Shown: positions 8,542 through 16,715, counted from the stretch's first letter. The stretch: 64,000 nucleotides of DNA from Spirochaetales bacterium (GCA_027021365.1 JALUUM010000045.1:1-64000), one strand, 5' to 3'. Notes: generated by a model from the sequence alone, not told the origin. A program made the numbers and translations.

Positions 8542-9882
8542 TCAGAGATATTTTTTCTTAATTGTTGAAAGAACATCCTCCGTAATGTTCAGAGTTTCAT
8601 CTATGTCTCTATCAGTATGAGCTGCCGAGATGGAATACTCTTCGAACCATCCGCTTCCCATCGGTATTACTCCCTTGCTCAGCATTCCGTACCAGTATTC
8701 ACTCCATAATCTCTTGTCGCACTGGTTTGCTTCCCTATAGGTATGAGGCTTTTCCGGTACGAACTGAATGCCTCCCAATGGGCCTTCGTGGGTAACACTT
8801 GCAGGAAAGCCCAGTCTGTTTATTATCTCTTCAAGCCCTGCCGCATACTTATCACCAAGCCTGTCCATTTCCCTGTATTTCTCGTCCGTAAGTACATCTT
8901 TCAGGCATGTAAGGCCTGCTGTCGTTGTTAATGGGTTTGCATTGTAGGTGCCAAAGTGAACTGCTGGCCCCAGGGGGGTAATAAGTTCCATGAGGTCCCG
9001 CCTTCCTCCGAATGCGCCAAGCGGTGTACCCCCACCGATGGCCTTTGCAAGGGTAATCAAATCTGGCTTTATCTGATACTTTTCAGCGCCACCGCCCGGA
9101 GCTATCCGTGCTCCTATCTTTACCTCATCAAAGATAAGAAGAACATTGTACTTGTTTGTAAGTTCTCTTACTCCTTTGAGGTAACCCGGATCGGGAGGAA
9201 TAACACCCCCATTTGTCATACATGGTTCCAGTATAAAGCATGCGATTTCCCCTTCATGCTTTTTAAGCTGGTATTCGAGGCTCTCCAAGTCGTTAAACTG
9301 TACGACAAAGGTGTTTTCGGTTGCTCCGGGAGGTATTCCTGCGCTTTCTACAATGGAGGAAGGCATCCATGAAGGTCCTGCAGCAGTGGTATTGGGAACA
9401 CCGGTGCTAACAAGGAGGATATCACTTGCACCGTGATATGCTCCCTCTACCTTTATCACACCATTTTTATGGGTTGCAGCCCTTGCAAGCCTTACCGCAT
9501 ACATAGTTGCCTCAACTCCGGACTGGGTAAATCGTAACATTTCAATGGCCGGGTAACGCCTGTGAATCTCTTCTGCCAGTTCGGTGGCGGAAGAGGAGGG
9601 AAGTCCGTAGAGGGTTCCCTTTTTTGCCTGCTCTGCGATTGCCTTTGCAATTACAGGGTTTGCATGACCTGCTACCATTGCGGCATAACACATGCAGTAG
9701 TCGATATATTCATTTCCATCGACATCCCACACCCTGGAGCCCTTGCTGTTTTCAAGGTAAACAGGGTATGGTTCCCAGAATTGAATTGCACTCCCTACAC
9801 CACCTGGAATTATGGCCTGTGCCCTTTTTGCAGCTTTTGCAGATCCTGGTGTCCTGGCTTTGTAATCGTCATAGAAACTCAT
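8542..9882 (-). CDS. Class III aminotransferase, glutamate-1-semialdehyde-aminomutase-like
   Basis: A fold-type I PLP enzyme resembling glutamate-1-semialdehyde 2,1-aminomutase and omega-amino-acid transaminases. Motifs seen are VWDVDGNEYIDY near residue 50, GAYHGASD, the PLP aspartate in LLIFDEVKIGARIAPGG, the Schiff-base lysine in LITLAKAIGGGTPLGAFGG, and HFGTYNANPL. No other haem gene is nearby, and the setting (TetR regulator, symporter, aldehyde oxidoreductase) argues for a catabolic transaminase or mutase, not tetrapyrrole synthesis. The loop reads KIGARIAPG where true GSA aminomutases usually have MTGFR. The ribosome binding site AAAGGAGAAAG supports the ATG at 9882. It is the first structural gene after tetR. 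Confidence 0.88.
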   Translation of the reverse strand: MSFYDDYKARTPGSAKAAKRAQAIIPGGVGSAIQFWEPYPVYLENSKGSRVWDVDGNEYIDYCMCYAAMVAGHANPVIAKAIAEQAKKGTLYGLPSSSATELAEEIHRRYPAIEMLRFTQSGVEATMYAVRLARAATHKNGVIKVEGAYHGASDILLVSTGVPNTTAAGPSWMPSSIVESAGIPPGATENTFVVQFNDLESLEYQLKKHEGEIACFILEPCMTNGGVIPPDPGYLKGVRELTNKYNVLLIFDEVKIGARIAPGGGAEKYQIKPDLITLAKAIGGGTPLGAFGGRRDLMELITPLGPAVHFGTYNANPLTTTAGLTCLKDVLTDEKYREMDRLGDKYAAGLEEIINRLGFPASVTHEGPLGGIQFVPEKPHTYREANQCDKRLWSEYWYGMLSKGVIPMGSGWFEEYSISAAHTDRDIDETLNITEDVLSTIKKKYL

Positions 9883-9895
9883 CTCTTTCTCCTTT

Positions 9896-10492
9896 TTAAT
9901 TGATTAATTTTAATTCTCTGAATACGGCTTCTTTTAACCTTGAAATAGATTTTTTAAGTTCGTCACTTTCGCCATAGATCATCTTGTAGTAATAAAAACC
10001 CTCAACGAAGGCGGTTATCTGTATTGCAAAACTCTTTGGGTCGAAACCGGTTATATTGGTTTCTTCCATATAATCCATTAGGAGTTGTGAAATAATTTTC
10101 TCGTCATGGTCGTACATCCGTACAAAACTTTCACGAATCTTTTTATTTTCCATAGTCAGATAGAAACAGGTATAGAAAACACGATCATCCACGTTGGCTG
10201 CCACGTTGAGGTCTAAAGTCCTGTTCAGGTAATAGGCAAGGCGTTCTCTGGCAGTGGGAAGCTTTTGCATTTCATTGATATATGCCCTGTCCATTTGCTG
10301 AACCATATAATCTACCACTGCTATAATCATCTCTTCCTTGTTCTTGAAATAGTGCATAAGCAGGCTTGGTGCAACGTTCATTTCCTTTCCAATTGCTTTC
10401 AAAGTTGCAGCTTTCAACCCTTTCTTACTGATTATCCTGTAACAGCTCTCAACTATTTCTTTCTTTCTGATATCAGTCTTGGATCGCCCCAT
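9896..10492 (-). CDS. TetR family transcriptional regulator (BetI-like)
   Basis: A 198-aa repressor-type protein. Residues about 10-55 form the TetR helix-turn-helix, including IISKKGLKAATLKAIGKEMN and the recognition helix region APSLLMHYFKNKEEM. The remaining helical C-terminal domain would bind the inducer and dimerise. A perfect 22-bp palindrome 51 bases upstream overlaps the gene's own promoter, so it probably represses itself and the four downstream genes of the same strand. The palindrome resembles, from memory, operators of BetI regulators, whose inducer is choline; the inducer here is unknown. Confidence 0.92.
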   Translation of the reverse strand: MGRSKTDIRKKEIVESCYRIISKKGLKAATLKAIGKEMNVAPSLLMHYFKNKEEMIIAVVDYMVQQMDRAYINEMQKLPTARERLAYYLNRTLDLNVAANVDDRVFYTCFYLTMENKKIRESFVRMYDHDEKIISQLLMDYMEETNITGFDPKSFAIQITAFVEGFYYYKMIYGESDELKKSISRLKEAVFRELKLIN

Positions 10493-10542
10493 AAATTATA
10501 CCCCAATACAGAGTTACAGCCTCTGCCAAACATTGACCGAAG

Positions 10543-10590
10543 ATTGATTGAACGTTCAATCAATGATAACATCGATTCTTCGATTGTCAA
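10543..10590 (-). promoter_or_regulatory. Promoter and palindromic TetR operator, copy 1
   Basis: On the minus strand TTGACA (10585-10590) and TATCAT (10563-10568) stand 16 bases apart. The perfect palindrome ATTGATTGAAC/GTTCAATCAAT (10543-10564) begins within the -10 box and covers the expected transcription start. A repressor bound here would block RNA polymerase. The promoter points at tetR (start 10492) and the aminotransferase-symporter-AOR-hydantoinase genes. Two GTGAGAATAA repeats with a 12-base period lie upstream at 10641-10662. Confidence 0.85.
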
Positions 10591-10674
10591 GATTTTTATG
10601 AAAAAAATTCATATTTATTATTCCCTTGTTATTCCATATAGTGAGAATAAGAGTGAGAATAAGTAGCCATCTGT

Positions 10675-12081
10675 TCAGTAAGTAGAAAGAAGTACATTCA
10701 ACTCTTTAATCAGTACATCAACGTCTGATTTTTCAGCCCTATAGCTCGATATGCAGGCACGAAAAGCAGGAGTTTTTTCTTTTAAAATAACTGTAGAAAT
10801 CCAGGCTCTTCCCCTTTCATAAAGTTTATCTACCAATTGTTTCATCAGAGTGATGTTTTCTCCGAATTTTTCATGGGTAAAACAGACTACTGCCAGAGGA
10901 CTTTCCGTAATAATTTTCCAACCGGATTTTTGCAATTCTATTGATAGATATTTACCCAGTTCTCCCTGCTTTTCTATCATTTCTGCCAGGCCGCCCTCAC
11001 CAAGTTCAGCAAGAGTCATAAATAACTTCAGACCGATAAATCTTCTTGACCACTGAATTGTCGAGGAGTAATAGTCTGTTGTTTCTTTGACCTTGCCCGG
11101 CATGTACGTGGTTTCCGAGTAAAAACTTTTCTTTACTGCTTCTATGTGTCTGCAGAAAAACATTCCGGCTCCCATTGGGACGGAGAGCCACTTGTGTGCA
11201 TCAAAGGTTATGGAATCGGATTTTTCTATTCCGGCCAGATACTTACCCAACCGGTCAGAGAGTATGGCAGCACCTCCCCATGCAGCATCAACGTGAAACC
11301 ACAAATCATTCTTCCTGCACAATTCAGCAATCTCACCGAGAGGGTCTATCATGCCGGCAGATGTAGTGCCTGCAGTTCCCACGACCATGAATGGAATAAA
11401 TCCCTTATGGGTATCCTCTCTTATCTTTTCTTTCAGGTCTTCTATTTCCATGGTGTAATTATTGTCTGTTTTTATTACCCTCAAGGATTCTCTTCCCAAC
11501 CCGGTCATATGGGCAATCTTCAGGAATGAGTGGTGTGCCTCCTGGGAAACGTAGAACACCGGTTGTCCCGACAGGCTCCTAAGGCCGGCCTTCCCGTATC
11601 CCGGAAACTTGTGTGTTAGTGCCACAATCGTTGCTGTAAGGTTGCTCTCGGCACCACCGCTTGTAAAGTGTGCTATGCGATTCTCCGGATCGAAGCCAAA
11701 TTTTTCAAGAAAGAATCCAAGGGAGAATTGCTCTATTTCATTTCCGATCGGTGAATGGTTCCACGATGCAAGCTGGGGATTGTAAAGGGCAACAAGCGCA
11801 TCGGCAATTATGGAGGCAAAGGTAACAGACGGACAGAACAGTCCGAAGTAACGGGGGTGAGTTACATGGAGGTTCCACTTTCTAAGCATTTTTTCCACCT
11901 CAAGAATAACCTCCTGCAATTCCATTGGTTTTTTGAAATCGAAATGTTCATTCAGAAAAGCCTTTATTTCAGCGGGTGCCACACATGGAGCAACCTTTTC
12001 ATTCCTGATGTTCTCATAGAAATCTATTATTTCATTCTGGAGCAAGTTCAATATCTCTTTTTTATAGATGGTTTTATGCAT
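10675..12081 (-). CDS. Group II PLP-dependent decarboxylase (aromatic amino acid/glutamate type)
   Basis: A pyridoxal-phosphate decarboxylase of the group II family, which includes aromatic amino acid, tyrosine, glutamate and 2,4-diaminobutyrate decarboxylases. It shows HFTSGGAESNLTA near residue 140, the aromatic stacking histidine in SQEAHHSFLK, the PLP aspartate in FHVDAAWGGAA, and the Schiff-base lysine in FDAHKWLSVPMG. The length of 468 aa is normal. The gene lies 17 bases after hisD-like and is probably cotranscribed with it. A decayed copy of its 3' end lies at 13845-13968. The substrate cannot be predicted; production of an amine that feeds the aminotransferase is only an inference. 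Confidence 0.9.
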   Translation of the reverse strand: MHKTIYKKEILNLLQNEIIDFYENIRNEKVAPCVAPAEIKAFLNEHFDFKKPMELQEVILEVEKMLRKWNLHVTHPRYFGLFCPSVTFASIIADALVALYNPQLASWNHSPIGNEIEQFSLGFFLEKFGFDPENRIAHFTSGGAESNLTATIVALTHKFPGYGKAGLRSLSGQPVFYVSQEAHHSFLKIAHMTGLGRESLRVIKTDNNYTMEIEDLKEKIREDTHKGFIPFMVVGTAGTTSAGMIDPLGEIAELCRKNDLWFHVDAAWGGAAILSDRLGKYLAGIEKSDSITFDAHKWLSVPMGAGMFFCRHIEAVKKSFYSETTYMPGKVKETTDYYSSTIQWSRRFIGLKLFMTLAELGEGGLAEMIEKQGELGKYLSIELQKSGWKIITESPLAVVCFTHEKFGENITLMKQLVDKLYERGRAWISTVILKEKTPAFRACISSYRAEKSDVDVLIKELNVLLSTY

Positions 12082-12098
12082 GACTGATTCTCCGAATA

Positions 12099-13445
12099 TT
12101 ACTTTCTTTCCCGCAGTGCCATGGCATGTGCCTGAAAACCCTCATAGTCGGCAAGGCGGATAACGAAGGGTGAAAGGTTCCTTCGTCCCTCACCGGTCAG
12201 GTAGATTATCGAGGAGAACTTTACAAAATCATACACGGACAGGGGAGAGAAGGTCTTTGCATTTCCTCCCGTGGGAAGAATGGCATTCGGACCAATAGCA
12301 TAGTTGGCCAGAGAAAAGGGAGTCTCCTGACCAAGCAGAACTTCACCTGCATTTTCGATACCCTCTAATGTCTCAAAAGGATCCTTAGTTGCAAGCTGAA
12401 GGTGTTCGGGGGCAAAGTCGTTTACAATTTCAACCGCCTCTTCTATGCTTTGTGTAATAATTATTCCACCGTAATTGGAAAGAACATCGGTGACAAAGGT
12501 TTTTCGGGGTTCGCTCAAGCGGGTAACCAGTTCTTCCAGGTGCCCTTTCACTCTTTCAGCCACCTCAGAGGAATCCGTGACAAGAAGGGCACTGGAGTCG
12601 GAGCCGTGTTCTGCCTCTATCATGAGGTCCAAAGCAAGAAGCCTGCAGTCGGCACTGCCATCGGCGATTATTGCCGATTCGGAGGGCCCGGCAGGCAAAC
12701 CGATATCCACGGTTCCGTAGAGAAGTCTCTTTGCGGCTGCCACATACCTGCTACCGGGACCGAAGATCTTTCTTACCCTTGGTACGCTCTCCGTGCCGTA
12801 GGCAAGTGCCGCTACTGCCTGAGCACCACCAATCCTGAAGATGCTATTTATGCCACACATTCTGGCAGCTACAAGGGTTGCCGCATCGATCCTTCCCCCT
12901 GGTCCCGGCGGAGTGACTGCTGCGATATCCTTCACACCGGCAAGACTGGCAGGTATGCCAAGCATTATCATCATCGACGGGAAGCTGCCCCTTCCATGCG
13001 GAACGTACAGGCCGGCAGAAGGAATCGGCGTGTAGCGTTCAGTAGCATAGACGCCCGGTTCAATCTCTTTTAGGGACTCTTCCAGGGACTCTTTAAAGGA
13101 CTTCGAATCGTACCCGGTTTTTTCCGGCACCTGCATGGAGTGAAACTTTTTGACATTTGCTATGGCGCGTTCCAGGGCTTCTTTCAATTTACCGTCTATC
13201 GATTCTTCCGCCACCTCAAACTCTTTCTCCTGAACCTTCAGCGGGATACCTTCCAGGGAAACCCTGTCGAACTTTCGGGAAAATTCCCTTAAGGCCTTAT
13301 CACCCCTGTTTCGCACATCCTCGAGGATTTCCCGAACAGCAGGAAGGATAGACTCGATATCGGACTCCGACCTACTCAGTATCCTTCTCCTTACTTCCTC
13401 ATCGAGGTCCTTCCATACGAAAAGGTTGACATTGAAATCTTTCAT
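12099..13445 (-). CDS. Histidinol dehydrogenase homologue with altered metal-site residues
   Basis: A 448-aa member of the HisD family, NAD-dependent zinc enzymes that oxidise an alcohol to a carboxylate in two steps. The catalytic Glu-His pair is present in DFAPEHLQL, and the C-terminal EGFQAH matches the Glu and zinc-ligand His of E. coli HisD. Compared with E. coli HisD from memory, SQAEHG is IEAEHG here (zinc Gln to Glu), GDYASGTNH is ANYAIGPNA (zinc Asp to Asn and a substrate-site His to Ala). No other his genes are near. I therefore doubt it makes histidine. Other HisD homologues, such as HpsN of dihydroxypropanesulfonate degradation, are catabolic. The start overlaps the stop of a mobB remnant. 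Confidence 0.88.
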   Translation of the reverse strand: MKDFNVNLFVWKDLDEEVRRRILSRSESDIESILPAVREILEDVRNRGDKALREFSRKFDRVSLEGIPLKVQEKEFEVAEESIDGKLKEALERAIANVKKFHSMQVPEKTGYDSKSFKESLEESLKEIEPGVYATERYTPIPSAGLYVPHGRGSFPSMMIMLGIPASLAGVKDIAAVTPPGPGGRIDAATLVAARMCGINSIFRIGGAQAVAALAYGTESVPRVRKIFGPGSRYVAAAKRLLYGTVDIGLPAGPSESAIIADGSADCRLLALDLMIEAEHGSDSSALLVTDSSEVAERVKGHLEELVTRLSEPRKTFVTDVLSNYGGIIITQSIEEAVEIVNDFAPEHLQLATKDPFETLEGIENAGEVLLGQETPFSLANYAIGPNAILPTGGNAKTFSPLSVYDFVKFSSIIYLTGEGRRNLSPFVIRLADYEGFQAHAMALRERK

Positions 13446-13613
13446 TCCATTTCTCCTTTTTGTCTTATCGTAATTTGTATCTTCTTCATGCCGGAGGTTT
13501 CAGTATCGTGCAGGTTCCCTACATATGCAAGTACCACGTCCCTTAAGTTCTTCCTGGCAAATCCCTTCATCACGGCCCTCCTTCCGTCCACTGTGAGCAC
13601 CACCTCCTCTTGC
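13442..13613 (-). pseudogene. 3' remnant of a duplicated mobB gene
   Basis: About 57 codons on the minus strand match the C-terminus of the intact mobB-like gene at 14058-14924. The remnant reads VVLTVDGRRAVMKGF and later LHDTETSGMKK, where the intact protein has VVLTVNGRRVVMKGF and LHDTETSSMKK. It still ends in a TGA that overlaps the hisD-like ATG. Homology stops abruptly near 13613, the edge of the tandem duplication. It has no start codon of its own and probably survives only as leader sequence for the hisD-like gene. Confidence 0.88.
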
Positions 13614-13712
13614 TGCTTATCCTGTGGTATCTCTAAACTATTTATTTATGGTATTAGTCTTTGATAGTATGGATTATGCCCCATTCCGGACTCTGCCAAA
13701 AATTAAACAAAC

Positions 13713-13760
13713 ATTGATTGAACGTTCAATCAATGATAACATCGATTCTTCGATTGTCAA
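13713..13760 (-). promoter_or_regulatory. Promoter and palindromic TetR operator, copy 2
   Basis: The same TTGACA (13755-13760), 16-base spacer, TATCAT (13733-13738) and perfect palindrome (13713-13734) as copy 1, with no change in any of these elements. It points left, toward the hisD-like and decarboxylase genes, whose first start codon is about 270 bases downstream. The nearby decayed coding remnants have many changes, so retention of the complete site suggests it is in use. Confidence 0.82.
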
Positions 13761-13844
13761 GATTTTTATGAAAAAAATTCATATTTATTATTCCCTTATT
13801 GTTCCATATAGTGAGAATAAGAGTGAGAATAAGTAGCCATCTGT

Positions 13845-13968
13845 TCAAGTAGAAAGCAGTTCATTCAACTCTTCAATCAGTACATCAACGTCTGACTTTT
13901 CAACTTGCTAGCCCGATAACTGGATAGCTCGATATGCAGGTGCGAAACGCAAGAGTTTTTTTAATATT
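13845..13968 (-). pseudogene. 3' remnant of the duplicated decarboxylase
   Basis: The minus strand encodes KSDVDVLIEELNELLST followed by a stop, matching KSDVDVLIKELNVLLSTY at the end of the intact decarboxylase. Upstream the frame is broken by a stop codon and a small insertion near 13908-13925. The remnant then joins a hisD fragment near 13970 through a deletion. Confidence 0.85.
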
Positions 13969-13970
13969 AG

Positions 13971-14061
13971 AAAAGAACATCGGTGATAGAAGTTTTTCGG
14001 GGTTCGCTCAAGCTGGCAATAGGTCCTTCCATACGAAAAGGTTTACCTTGAAATCTTTCAT
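13971..14061 (-). pseudogene. 5' and internal remnants of the duplicated hisD-like gene
   Basis: The remnant begins at an ATG (14061) overlapping the mobB stop and reads MKDFKVNLFVWKDL, as in the intact gene (MKDFNVNLFVWKDL). It then jumps near 14019 to a piece matching 12477-12535 of the intact gene and meets a stop at 14008. Only about 17 codons remain open. Confidence 0.87.
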
Positions 14062-14924
14062 TTCACATCTCCTTTCTCTCTTATCGTAATTTGTACCTTC
14101 TTCATGGAGGAGGTTTCGGTGTCGTGCAGGTTCTCTACATATGCAAGTACTACGTCCCTTAAGGTCTTCCGGACAAACCCCTTCATCACGACCCTCCTTC
14201 CGTTCACTGTGAGCACCACCTCTTCTCCAAGCGGAGGGCAGTCCCGTATACTTTTCCCGCCCGAAAGCAGCTCCCGAGCAAACTCCCTGCAGGTGGGAAA
14301 ACCGCATTCTCCGCAGTCCAGGTCTGCGGGAAACTCCACACTGTTTTTCTCTATGAAATCCGCAAGCTCATCCGGACCTGTGTCCTCAGGCAGGTACTGC
14401 AAACCCTCCAATCCGTAGTCTTTCGTCCCGATTCCCCCGTATGCCACATCGAGTCCACCCCGAAGCCCGGCTATATCCTCCCTGTTTTTCCCGAAGAGCA
14501 CCTTTGCAATTGGCCCGTCATAACCTTTGAATCCTTCTATCAATAGATAATCCAGGTTGATACTTTCCGCCCCGCTTCCTCTCGCTTCGTATCTCTGGAT
14601 AAGCTCCCTCACCTTCTTTCTCAGCCTCTTTCCGGTAAGGATCTCCGACTTTGCTCGCCCTGGTTTTTCACTGCTGCCCCCCTTTGCCAGGTTGTACGCA
14701 AGCTCCAGGCCATCTGCAAGAATAAGTGCCTTTGTCACCCCGCTTTCAAGGAGGATTTCAGTATCCTTTATTCCTTCGGTTTTTAAGAAATCTTCCCTGT
14801 TAAAATGAGGCGAGTGCTTTATATACCCGACCCTGTATCCCCTGTCTGAAAGCCCCTTTGCCGCTCTTCTAATAAGCGTGGTTTTGCCGGTTCCGCTGTA
14901 ACCACAGAATATAATAGGTTTCAT
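14058..14924 (-). CDS. MobB-like GTPase fused to a [4Fe-4S] domain
   Basis: The N-terminal part (about 1-175) resembles MobB, the GTP-binding adaptor of molybdopterin guanine dinucleotide synthesis, with a P-loop GYSGTGKTTLIRR and GYIKHSPH. Residues about 195-230 are a four-cysteine Fe-S domain (DCGECGFPTCREF and later DCPP). A short C-terminal domain of about 55 residues follows. Such fusions occur near molybdenum and tungsten enzymes, so this protein may serve the aldehyde oxidoreductase at 5-6.9 kb. Its stop overlaps the ATG of a hisD remnant, so the ancestral order was mobB-hisD-decarboxylase with coupled translation. Confidence 0.85.
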   Translation of the reverse strand: MKPIIFCGYSGTGKTTLIRRAAKGLSDRGYRVGYIKHSPHFNREDFLKTEGIKDTEILLESGVTKALILADGLELAYNLAKGGSSEKPGRAKSEILTGKRLRKKVRELIQRYEARGSGAESINLDYLLIEGFKGYDGPIAKVLFGKNREDIAGLRGGLDVAYGGIGTKDYGLEGLQYLPEDTGPDELADFIEKNSVEFPADLDCGECGFPTCREFARELLSGGKSIRDCPPLGEEVVLTVNGRRVVMKGFVRKTLRDVVLAYVENLHDTETSSMKKVQITIREKGDVK

Positions 14925-15002
14925 GGAAAAAGATGCTAAAGGAGCTTTTATAAATAATCAAGGGATTTTAACTTTGCTCCACTCCTGGTTTCAGTTCCGG
15001 AT

Positions 15003-15839
15003 TCAGTCCACGGCACCACGGGTAAGACCCTTTATGATATGCTGCTGAAAGAGGAGATAGAAGATGAGCATTGGAAGTGCCGTTACCACGGTACCTGTCA
15101 TGGTCAATGGAATATTAATCGTATAGGTCCCGCGAAATAGCAGTAACCCGACTGCAAGGGGAACTTTCATGGGATCTGGCAGCATTACAAGCGGCAGGAT
15201 ATAGGAGTTCCAGGTCCAAACGGTGGTAAGAGCCGCGGACGTGATGATTGCCGGCCTTGCGATCGGTGCCAGTATCGACCAGAGGATTCTCCAGTTTGTG
15301 GCACCATCTACAAGAGCAGCATCTATAAAGTCGCGAGGTAATCCGAGGAAGAATGAACGCAGTATCAGTGCGGAAAATGCTGCACTCATTGCAAGCTGTG
15401 GGAGTATCGCCGCAGGGTAGGTGTCGAGTATGCCGAATACATTCATCAACCTGTATAGGGGTATCATGATAAACTCGGATGCTATCATTACACCTAGTAT
15501 AGTAGAAATCAGTACAATGGGTTTTCTAAAGGGTAAATCGAGGAATACGAATGAATATGCTGCCATGAGGGCAAAAACAAGCGAAACAATGACAGTGGGT
15601 GCGGTAATGTAAAACGTGTTTCTGAAGTATATACCGAACCTGTATCTTGAAAGCACAATGTAATAATTTTCAAAATGCCATATCTTTGGAAGTGCAAGAG
15701 GCCCTCTTATTATGATATCGATATGTTCCCTCACACTGCCAAGCAGCATTATGAGAAAAGGCATCAGAATGACAGATGCCAGTATCAGGAGAAAGATAAA
15801 AAGCATGGTATTTATGATTTTTGCCTTTCCCTTTGACAT
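15003..15839 (-). CDS. Sugar ABC transporter permease (MalG-like)
   Basis: A 278-aa inner-membrane permease with about six membrane segments. The EAA loop is visible around residue 175 (LPRDFIDAALVDGATNWRILWSILAPIARPA). The family forms a heterodimer with a MalF-like partner and an ATPase to import oligosaccharides or related solutes. It is the last gene of the import operon, three bases after its partner. No ATPase gene is in the operon, so a shared MsmK-type ATPase encoded elsewhere is likely. Confidence 0.93.
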   Translation of the reverse strand: MSKGKAKIINTMLFIFLLILASVILMPFLIMLLGSVREHIDIIIRGPLALPKIWHFENYYIVLSRYRFGIYFRNTFYITAPTVIVSLVFALMAAYSFVFLDLPFRKPIVLISTILGVMIASEFIMIPLYRLMNVFGILDTYPAAILPQLAMSAAFSALILRSFFLGLPRDFIDAALVDGATNWRILWSILAPIARPAIITSAALTTVWTWNSYILPLVMLPDPMKVPLAVGLLLFRGTYTINIPLTMTGTVVTALPMLIFYLLFQQHIIKGLTRGAVD

Positions 15840-15842
15840 GGT

Positions 15843-16715
15843 CTATTCCCTCTCTCCGATTTTCATCGATACTCCCGATATGGCAAAGACTATAACTGCA
15901 AGGATAACAACTATGGTTGATGCATAGCCTATTTCATGTTGAATGAATGCCAGCTGGTATGCATACAGAGAAATAGGTCTGGTATTGAATGCCCCGCCCG
16001 TTGCCGCCTGGACTATTCCGAACACATTTGTACTCAGGGCGCGGATCAGTGTCATTATCACCACTACTACGATTTCATATTTCAACTGAGGAAGTGTTAT
16101 ATTGAAAAACTGCTGGAGCGCATTGGCTCCATCCAGTTGTGCCGTTGAATAGAGGTCTTCATCGATTTTCTGTATTCCTGCAATGAAAATTATTATACAG
16201 AAACCGCTCCACAGCCATGTTCCTATAAGTCCTACGGCTATTGGGGCTGTGGAAGCGCTTCCGAGCCATGCCTTTTGCAGGGATTCCAGTCCGATAAATG
16301 ATAGTATCTGGTTGACTATCCCGAATTGCGGTGCATATATCCATCCGAAAATGGTTCCCACAGCCACCGAAGCTATTACCTGGGGGGTGAAAAAGATTGT
16401 TCTGAAAGTTCTCACACCTCTGATATCAGCCCTTGCAATTATCGATGAAACGAGAAGTCCCAACAATGTCGGGACGAAACTGAAAAACACGATATATATG
16501 ATATTTGCATAGAAGGCATTCCAGAATTTCGAATCCCGGAAGAGGCGCAGGTAATTTGTGATAGCAATAAAATTCATTTTACCCACACCGTCCCATTGAA
16601 AAAAGCTGTATCGAAAGGTATTAAAGAGGGGATAGATAAGAAAAATGAAAATCGTGATAAAACCGGGACTAATATATGCCAATGCAATAAGTTTCTGTTT
16701 TAATTTCTGGTCCAC
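15843..16715 (-). CDS. Sugar ABC transporter permease (MalF-like)
   Basis: A 290-aa permease with about six membrane segments and an EAA loop near residues 188-215 (LYSTAQLDGANALQQFFNIT). It pairs with the downstream MalG-like permease. The start appears to be GTG at 16715, after AGGATAAAATAC. An inverted repeat lies in the gap between this gene and the binding-protein gene and may lower expression of the permeases relative to the binding protein. Confidence 0.93.
   Translation of the reverse strand: MDQKLKQKLIALAYISPGFITIFIFLIYPLFNTFRYSFFQWDGVGKMNFIAITNYLRLFRDSKFWNAFYANIIYIVFFSFVPTLLGLLVSSIIARADIRGVRTFRTIFFTPQVIASVAVGTIFGWIYAPQFGIVNQILSFIGLESLQKAWLGSASTAPIAVGLIGTWLWSGFCIIIFIAGIQKIDEDLYSTAQLDGANALQQFFNITLPQLKYEIVVVVIMTLIRALSTNVFGIVQAATGGAFNTRPISLYAYQLAFIQHEIGYASTIVVILAVIVFAISGVSMKIGERE

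Larger units (their letters stand above)
10527..13613. repeat. Left (intact) copy of a diverged tandem duplication
   Basis: This segment holds, left to right, the operator/promoter, the full decarboxylase, the full hisD-like gene and the last ~57 codons of a mobB gene. The second copy at 13691-14226 has the same elements in the same order, but with the decarboxylase and hisD almost entirely deleted. By eye the shared parts are roughly 90% identical. The left junction lies near CTCTGCCAAA (10521 and 13690); the right junction is near CACCACCTC (13605 and 14218). Confidence 0.88.
13691..14226. repeat. Right (decayed) copy of the tandem duplication
   Basis: The copy retains the operator/promoter (13713-13760), the paired GTGAGAATAA repeats (13811-13832), the 3' end of the decarboxylase, two small pieces of hisD and the mobB 3' region. 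Against the left copy, two internal deletions are visible: about 1.65 kb joining decarboxylase (near 10800) to hisD (near 12477), and about 0.87 kb inside hisD (about 12535 to 13405). Confidence 0.88.

Noticed and set aside
12402..13073. Plus-strand open frame of 223 codons inside the hisD-like gene
   Set aside because: It is a shadow of the well-supported minus-strand gene; codon use and composition do not look coding.
13624..13836. Small plus-strand frame across the second operator, sharing its C-terminal sequence with a frame at 10265-10666
   Set aside because: The shared peptide only reflects the duplicated promoter/operator DNA; there is no ribosome binding site, and the minus-strand reading explains the region.
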